A stretch of 64,000 bases of DNA from the NCBI GenBank assembly GCA_029851415.1, contig CM056744.1:89701907-89765906 (forward strand). Direction: 5' to 3'. Shown here piece after piece: positions 56,301 through 64,000 of the stretch. Numbering within the stretch: position 1 is the first letter of the stretch; each line of letters begins with the position of its first letter. The DNA comes from Eretmocerus hayati. Lineage: Eukaryota; Arthropoda; Insecta; Hymenoptera; Aphelinidae. Below the pieces are notes generated by a model. The model ran no database searches, was not told where the DNA came from, and saw only the letters and a program-made list of their open reading frames with translations. The position numbers and the translations under genes were made by a program.

Positions 56301-57935
56301 TTATACGGTATATGGAATTCCATGTGTAAAGTAGTACGGATTATATAGTAGTTTTTAACTAAGGTAGAAAAAAAATCAACTGTATATGAAAAGTGGAACT
56401 CGCCGGGCAACTTTTCTTTTCCTTCCATTTGTCACATTAGCGAATGTCAATTGGCTAATTTCCAACTATTCAACATCTTTCCAACTATCCAACGTGAGCT
56501 CTTCAGACGAGTATCCGAAAAAAGTGAGTACTTTTTCAACAAAGAGTGCTAACCAAACAGTGACAAACGAAGGTCGTCTCCGTCGTCAATCTGAACTTTA
56601 AACAGATAAAAAGAAAATTCTTATTACAAATACCAATAAATGATAATGTGGTGAATCGACGTCGTGTCGATTTTTGCTATAGACTATTACTTATTTTTTT
56701 CCTTATTAACCATTATCTCTTGCAACAGTTTTTGCAGTGACAATGATGTTACTTTTGCAGATACATGCTCGGTTGTGAAATCGCGCAAAAGGCCAGCGTC
56801 GTGCTGGGTCTGCGCGTGAACGTTCAACTTCATGTCCTTTCTTCTATAATTTCAATTCTGGTATCAATCGCAAACTCATACGTGTAGATTAGACAATTTT
56901 CTTTTTTCATGATGCAACATTGCAATGTTTTTTTTTTATTTTTGTCGTCTCGTTGTTATGCTCTGACTTCCGTGCTCAACATCCACATATTTTGGAATAC
57001 TAGCAGCTCATCATTCTGAATTTGTGATATGATGTGTTTCATCTTTAACAAGATCTGATTATCAGAGCGGCATGAGAAGAGTATCGATGGATTGGACCTT
57101 TTCAAGTTGTGAAGACTTGTCAAATTTCTTGTCAAACAGAAATCAGAATTTTGGGGCTTAGTATCATAAGTTGTTCTTCTTCATCTTCTCCATTAACTTT
57201 TTTCGCATGAATTTCAAGTCTTACGTCGTAATCTTTCAAAAACTTGATGAAATTCTAAAGATGATATTTGTGGCTGCGCTTTTACAAAGGCGAGAAAACT
57301 GCTTTGAAGACCATATTCTCCTAGCTCTTTTTTGTAGCCAACGAGTTTTGGCAGCCTCACACGACAAGGCAGTTTGTATAGCTGATCAAATCATTTGAAC
57401 TGATTTTTTGTAATCTTGATTATTTTCTCTTCTCACTGTTAACATTTTACACTTAATAACGCACACGTGGATCTATGAAATCTCCTAAATTCTTATCTAA
57501 ACTGTATAATCTATCATCAACGTTAAGTATTTTAAATGTCTGTTTGTAAATTTGTGTATACATTGTATATATAAATAGATCAATTTATATATATCTATTA
57601 CTATAAAATATTTACAAAAGTAAATATCCATTTTTCTGAGAACAGATTCATTAATTACACCATCACACGACTCACTCGATAATGCCCATCAATCGGCACT
57701 AATTAATCAATAGGTAATTGTCTATCAAGTTCGTCTTACAAGTTCCTGCTTGCTATAGTCGGATTCTGACTAACAAACAAAAGCCCATCGTCTCACCATT
57801 CCTTTTTGCTCTCACGTGGTTGTAATGCCCATGTATCTCTTTCATTCAAAGTTTTTTTCTCCTTGTGAACTATTCAAAAATTTTTATCGTGATTCAAAAC
57901 GAGGTATTCAAGTCATTTATACTAAAGCCCAAAAT
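50387..57935. other. AT-rich intergenic DNA, no gene recognised
   Basis: A long AT-rich stretch whose open frames (up to about 100 codons) lack family motifs, ATG context or splice support. An A run lies at 52759-52776. I cannot exclude small spliced exons. Confidence 0.4.
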
Positions 57936-58157
57936 TCAAAAATCTGCTAGATTTTCATCTTCTGACGGCAACTTGCGGCCACCATTTAAATACTTAATCC
58001 ACTGATGAGATTCGTAATCAACTAGGAGTTCAACTCCTGTCAATTTTGAATACGACAGATCCACTGCAAATTTTGTTCCAATCTTATGAGCCGTTCCACT
58101 TGCGCATAAAATTTGATATGTCGTAGCTGCGAGACGGAAGCCAAAACTACGTGACAT
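57936..58157 (-). other. Open frame of 73 codons, doubtful
   Basis: ATG-started frame (MSRSFGFRLAATTYQ...) with more even residue use than its surroundings, ending KLPSEDENLADF. It has no recognised family, no splice context and no neighbours to help. It might be a fragment of an old mobile element. It is recorded because it is the most protein-like frame between 50 and 61 kb. Confidence 0.2.
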
Positions 58158-61100
58158 TTCAAATTATTAGTTTGGGCTTTCTTTGATAATGAGCTTTCGG
58201 TTTGTATGGAGTTGCATGGCTGGGTTATGTTGTCTGAGTTTTTGCACGCGAATCGCGTAGTTGTTACGCGTTAGACGCGTCGATGCTCGTTCTGTTCTGT
58301 GACCAAATTCTGATGATCCTTGTGTCGAATTGATTTTGTTCCAATATGGTTTGAATTTTGAAGTCCTCGGGGCTATTCCTTGGTAAAAATGCAATTGATA
58401 ATGATGTGGTGGTTATTGCTTTGTTCTTATCTCTTCTTTCCTCCAGAGGCCCGAAGTCACCCTTCTCTTCGAAACAAAATTTTTTCTCTCCGTATATTTG
58501 ATAAATAATTTCATCTCTCTTTTCCACCTATAATGAGATATTCTTTCAATTTTTAAAACGCGACGGCTCCACAAGCCTATCGACAGTTCAAAATAGTTTC
58601 TTTCTCTCTTATCCTCTCAAATAGACTAATAACGAATTTTGTACATTTGTCTTCAAGCGGCAAATACTAAACCGCGTTATCAATCTTTTTTTTGCTATAT
58701 TCTTTCTTTTCGATACTTTTTAGAATCATCTATAAACTTCAAAGAATCTTTCTTTGTACTCTCAATAAAGTTAATACGATAGTAATTCTGATATCACTCA
58801 GCCTATCGTTACCTTGTTTTATTTTGAATCCTTTCAAGGATTTGTACTTGTTCAATATTTTTCATCTTCCTAACTTCTTCTATTCTTCTGTCTTGGCTTG
58901 TTGATTGATCACTTCTCACTTTGAGAACTGATGAAAAATTTTGTGATTCCAAAAAGTTCAAGCTCAAGGTATTTATATGTACGCAAAACATCCAAAAGGA
59001 ATTTGGAAAAAAGGATCTGTTACGCTCGCCCCATGGGATCTTCGCACTTCCTAATTTTACGCACTGGTCAACTTTTCGAGGAAAAAGAAATCGTCGAACG
59101 CGACGAACGAACGAGCACTTTGTGTGTTGATTGTGATATGCGCTTTGCACTCCACTTTTTGTCCGATGGGTTTTTTGTTCTTCTTGATTTTGTTGCTTCT
59201 TATCAATCTGTAGCTGGGCTCCCGAAGGAGGTTTATCCTTTCTGTCAGCGTAAACAGCAAAGGATGCTATTTTTGCAATAACTGGGATTGGGAATAATCA
59301 TCAGGCATCCTTCTATTCTCGTAAGAGAGAAACCATTTTTCGTGTATGTTGGATACTCTTACTTTTCCTCCTCCTTGTCAGAAGTATCTGATTTTGTTGA
59401 TGAGATAGTAAATGTGAGGAGCCTTGAGTTATCTTCAATTATCTGAATCCTTTTCTCGTATTTCCATTTGTCTTCAATATATCTCATCTTCAGTGACTAT
59501 TGTGATCTGTACAATGTGTTACTAAGAATGCCCTTCTGTTACTTGCTTAAAAATCTATGGGTATGGAACTTGTGAGACATGGCTTTGTTGCAATAATTGT
59601 AAAAAATTTGCATTAAGTATGGCAATTGCAAGCTTTGATTTTTCAAATCTATTCTTCCTTCGATCTGCATTAAACTGTCTCAGTAATATTCCGTTTAATT
59701 TACGCTGTACACGATAATTTTACTTGCTTTTGCCACTAAGATCTATCATTTGCTTGCATCAACTGAAAATTTGTGCTTGTTAGATACTCTTGTAAACTGA
59801 GACCGAAGACGAGATTTTGCACGCCATCGAAATGGAAGAGCATGAGATGATGATCGAGGTGAGGCATCGAAAGAACGATAATTTATGAAATCGTGCTGAG
59901 CCCGTCTGCAATCTTGTAACTCAGCATCATCAAAATATACATCATTATATTTTACATTTTCACACCATCGAAAACCTTTCCTCGCTCTCAGCATCAAACC
60001 TGATAAGAATCAATGTGAAACACTGATCAATCAGGATGACGCCAACTCGAACGTCTTGCACCAACATACACTCGTTTTTCACAGAAAGATTTCGCTTTTC
60101 GTTAAGCTCTGTCATACTAGTTTCTCTAAATGCCCGTGAAAAATTAAATCTCCGTACAATCACGCTCTGGTCACACCCAAACGATCTCATTATACTATCG
60201 TTAAAATTCATCAAGTCATTTAAAACATCTAACAAAAATCGAAATAAGGAAGAATCTCTTCAGATCTATCCCAACAATGTATCAAAAATAAACTTATACT
60301 CTCAGCTCTTCATCTTTTTAAACTCTTTATCATTCCCAATACCCTTGTAATTCATATCAGTAAAGCTCACAACTTACATCTCATTGTCTTTGACATTTGA
60401 CTCTTCACGCGACGTTTTGATTTTCACAAAATTCACACACGAGATAGCTACACAGGATTCAAATTTTGGCGTGGTAATAAGAAAACTTACTTCTCCTTTT
60501 TGTGCTGATGTTGTACTACACTAACTCACATGAAGATCATACAGAGTTTTTCAGAGTGTAATCGTGAGCATGAATTTGATTCAAGGTTGAATGTGGAATG
60601 AAGATGGCGGTTGAAAACAAGTTTATAATTACTTCCCTAAAAATTTGGAGGGATTAGCTCCCTTGCATGGAAAGTAATTGGTTCGGAGCGTGTTCATGAA
60701 ACATACTCACAAGAATATCTCTAGATTACGTTGATATGAATCGATGAAAAGTTTCTTACCAAAAGAAATACTCCGTGTAAAGATCGCGATGATTTTTCTG
60801 TCACTGACGAAGTTTCAGTTTTGAATAATTTCATTAGAAAATAGTGATGAAAATTTGTTAATGATGAAGCTACTTCTTTCAAAAGTAATTGATCTTTGAA
60901 CGGCCTCAAAATGAAGTTCCCCTTCATCTCGTTATCAATCTCGAACATTATCTTCACGAAACACCAAAGTTCTAGGTATTCTCCTGCTTTTTTCTTCTCC
61001 CTGCCTGCAGCTTCTCGCATGTGTTTTGATTTACTCGCGTGAGTCATTTACATCAGTTTTTTTGTACTAAATGCATGATTGATGCTACAAATTTCTAACA

Positions 61101-61749
61101 AGATTGATCGAAATTCCAATTTCCAATCAAATGATGTATCTTTAAAAAGAAAGAGCTTTGATGTAAAACGTCAATGTAGAAGTTTTTCTCCCTCGTTTCC
61201 AATAGAATTGCAACAGGTCATCAGCTTGGTCAGTATGAAAACTATTTGACTGGTTTCAAAAAAGCTGACTCAGCATTGCCTCACCAGTTCGGAATTCAGT
61301 CAAGTCCATGTTTTTGCAATAACCAAAGCTTGACAGCATGTTACGAGTTGATTCGATTCCCGTGTCTATACTTCAGCTATCGGTAACGAGAATTCAAATA
61401 GCCATGATGGTTTGGGATGGACAAAATTGAGACTTCCACGACATTTCAAGTTGAGATTGCGTTGCATTGGCACTAGCAGAATGATTTCGGTGACAAATAA
61501 TGAAGACGAGTGGATCCATGCAAAAAACACGCGACAGCATTACCCGAAAACTTCTCAAAATGGACGCAAGAAACTCAAAAATCAACGCAATTCTGAACTA
61601 GAAAATTCGCTCAGGTCGAAAATTTTCCGACAGTGCGCGTTAACGCGGAAGTCTGCAAGACTGAATCATAACCGGTTGATCTACCAATTTTTTGTGGCAT
61701 CTCGCGCCAACCGTAAAATCGATAATGAATCGCTTAGCAATTTAATAGC
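58158..61749. other. AT-rich intergenic DNA, no gene recognised
   Basis: The frames at 58931-59281 and 61412-61768 are open for about 117 codons each but show no domain, repeat or splice pattern. Nothing is called. Confidence 0.35.
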
Positions 61750-61760
61750 ATTTAACTTTT

Positions 61761-63591
61761 TTTATTAACACATTCGCACGAACGCATACATTTTTAAGAT
61801 TGTGGCTCACGCCTGAGCCTCAATTCAACTCTTGATAAACGCATAATAAAGCAAACTCAAAATTCATGAATATCTCTCGAGTCATTTGACACACACACAC
61901 ACGCACACAAAACAAAATAGAGAAGAAAAAAAAACAATAATCTCACGCACACAAGCGCTCACAAAACATGCACTTGCTCATATAATATTGCGCTTACGGC
62001 AAACAACAAAACACTCACTCTCGTCCACTTCCGCGCGTTAAAGTCTCGCAAGGAACTTCACTTATATGAATTAAAACAACACCTTCGTATAACCGCTTCT
62101 TTGGTATAGGGGGGGGAGGCGGCGAAGCCTCTTCTTCCACTCTCATCGCACCCATCTTCATTCATCACACTATTATTTTCTTCTTCGTCACTATTCTTCT
62201 CTTCTGTCGCCTCGCCTCGCCACCTATTCGTAAAACAATGACATTCTACGCCTGCGTGGATGATGATATATGATGATAAATAAATGATGATGACGACGAT
62301 GATCAGATGTTGTTGTTGATGATGAATTTTGCTGGGATGAACTTGCTGGCATGCGGTTTTTCTTTCCTATAGCTCTCTGCTGCGGTTGTTGTATTATAAT
62401 GCGCTGTGTCCTCACGGTTAAATTTTTCAACGAGCCGAAGTGGTGCTCAACTTTCGCTCTGTTTGCTCGGATTTTCATATCATTTTTTTTTCACTTTTTT
62501 TTCAAATTCAAAATCGCACTCCGCGCAAGTGGTAGGTCACATTGCGCGGATGAGTACGAACAACAAAAAAATACGGTGGCCATAGATTGGGGGATCCGTC
62601 GGCAGTTTTGTTTTTATCCTTGTTCCATATTTTTTCTTCTATATAGGTATAGATTCTTCTTTCAGGGTTTTCAACATCTTGGATGAGCATAGTCTGTGGT
62701 GCTGGTGGCGGTGGTTGATGGTTGGTATTGGTGGTAGCGGCATTTTGTACCAGGTATACATATATATATATATATTTTCTTCTGTGCGTGTGGTGCCTAT
62801 TTTGATCAGTGACGCCCGGCGCACGGCCTCATCATTCAGCAGTGGCAACAGTTTGGCGAATAACATAAACTTTCCTCGCATCTCACACATCTTCGCCCTC
62901 CGTCCATCTCTTTCTATGTCTATATCTTTCTCTCATTCTATACATAACTTAAGGAGGTGGGCGGAGGAGGTTCGCGAAGCCTCCTCGCGTCGTTAATAAA
63001 TCTGCACAACGTTATACGACTCTAATATTAGGCGGGATAATTCGCCAATCTTTCTTTCTCTCTCTTTCTTCTTTCTTCAACTTTTTTCTTCTCCAACTGC
63101 CTTAGTCGTCGATTTCACTCTAACCATAATAGCTGAGGTAATAAGGTTGCGTGTGAGTGAGAACCGGCGGCCGAGGTCGGGATTCGCAAGTCGCGCGCAT
63201 CAGTCCTTTTATCGCTGATACTATACTGCTGCTTTCTGCTGCTGCTGCCAGCGCCACCACGGTACCCGCTGCTTGGTGCCGGCCAAAATACGGGTAAACG
63301 TGCAGAAGGCGGCGACTGCGATTGCAACGAGCACTACTGGCTCTGTTGGGCCTGGCCCGACGGCGACGACTGCTGTTGATGATGGTGTTGTTGAGGCGTT
63401 ACGCATCCACCGGGTTGCGAAGTGGCGCTACCGTCGCGCCTAGAGCGAGAGCCACCATCCTGGCTGCTACCGCGTCCGGGTCTGCCACCGCCTCCACCAC
63501 CACCTAGGGGCATCATGCCTGGCATGCCACTCACACTACCGGGTCCACCACCTGGTGGTACAACCATTGCTCGGATCCGACGCTGCGCAGA
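61761..63591 (-). CDS. Last exon and probable 3' UTR of an unidentified gene
   Basis: The coding part is 63591-63334 (86 codons including the stop), opening in phase 0 after a TAATTACAG acceptor with SAQRRIRAMVVPPGG. It is low complexity: Gly/Met/Pro-rich, a seven-Gly run, an Arg/Ser patch, then a Gln/His/Ser tail ending QAQQSQ. Such tails occur in RNA-binding proteins, channels and transcription factors; I cannot choose. The strongly GC-rich coding sequence against an AT-rich background supports coding. Upstream exons would lie to the right, beyond the window. Downstream, 63333 to about 61761 is probably 3' UTR with CA-rich and TAT-rich simple repeats, ending at an AATAAA (61766-61761). The extent of that UTR is inference. 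Confidence 0.6.
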
Positions 63592-64000
63592 CTGTAATTA
63601 GAAATATCACAATGTGACGTGTACTGGAGTATCAATGAGTTATGTCATAATGATTCAGGTATTTTAAGAAAGTCTTGAACCACGAAACAAACATGCCTAA
63701 ATAAGATGGGATCGGGTATCAAGGACAACGTAAATTAGCCCTAATGCGCAAGACTGGGTTGAATCTCCGAACGCCAACGTAAACTGGCACTAATGAAGAT
63801 TATCATCGAATTTTGGCGGAAAAGCGTGCAAGGCAGTCTCTTTCTTACAGCACGAGCAGTTTCTTGAAAGCAGAAAATTGATATAAATTAATTATTCATT
63901 TTGCTGAGGGACAGCAAAAGTAAATTGATTGAGTATCCATTCAACTCTAAATTGTTAATGTTCATGATTTCGAGACAAGATGAAAGCTTGATCAGCCCTA
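63592..64000 (-). other. Probable intron upstream of the last exon
   Basis: No coding signal was seen. A short duplication (CAACGTAAA(T/C)TxGC(C/A)CTAATG at 63726 and 63775) is present. Confidence 0.4.

Noticed and set aside
61412..61768. 118-codon + strand frame rich in Arg/Lys/Asn
   Set aside because: No family resemblance; it overlaps AT-rich sequence near the proposed poly(A) site of a minus-strand gene.

Overview
The window looks like insect chromosomal DNA: AT-rich, intron-bearing and full of small transposons. It is probably from a hymenopteran or a similar insect. The insect call rests on a dissatisfaction-type nuclear receptor gene and an errantivirus-like LTR element; the order is an inference.

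The backbone is one seven-exon gene on the + strand (coding 19699-47088, predicted 489 aa). It is an NR2E nuclear receptor that best fits dissatisfaction (dsf): two zinc fingers, an Ala/His-rich hinge and a ligand-binding domain, with every splice phase consistent. Two large things sit inside its introns. Intron 2 carries a 14.1-kb LTR retrovirus-like element in antisense orientation (20634-34727), with 310-bp LTRs that read as identical and a 4-bp target duplication (CGTA). Intron 6 carries a small three-exon antisense gene for a Cys-rich protein of unknown function.

The retroelement looks complete and recent. Read on the minus strand it has a 5' LTR, a leader, gag (CA-like core, two zinc knuckles), a -1 frameshift site (TTTAAAC plus a stem-loop), pol (protease, RT, RNase H, an extra OTU-like cysteine-protease domain, integrase) and a fusion-protein-type env. 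Env has no signal peptide in its main ORF. A 50-nt leader exon 8.2 kb upstream supplies a hydrophobic start in the right splice phase. Between env and the 3' LTR, on the opposite strand, lies a set of four exons with good splice sites that would encode a 104-aa protein with an N-terminal MGNSC and a CCH zinc-knuckle-like motif. I do not recognise it. It is the best candidate here for something undescribed: an intron-containing accessory gene carried antisense in an LTR element.

Left of dsf (1-19600) is repeat-rich DNA: two copies of a TA-flanked MITE, one of them split by a 1.4-kb foldback element with a clean ATGA duplication; a 1.3-kb degenerate GGGATA array; two more inverted-repeat clusters; and a two-exon minus-strand gene (10253-11088) for a secreted peptide with the CS-alpha-beta (defensin or toxin-like) cysteine pattern. 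Right of dsf (47100-61700) I see little beyond a tRNA-headed SINE with 18-bp target duplications. The right edge (61.7-63.6 kb) holds the last exon and probable 3' UTR of a minus-strand gene whose upstream exons lie outside the window.
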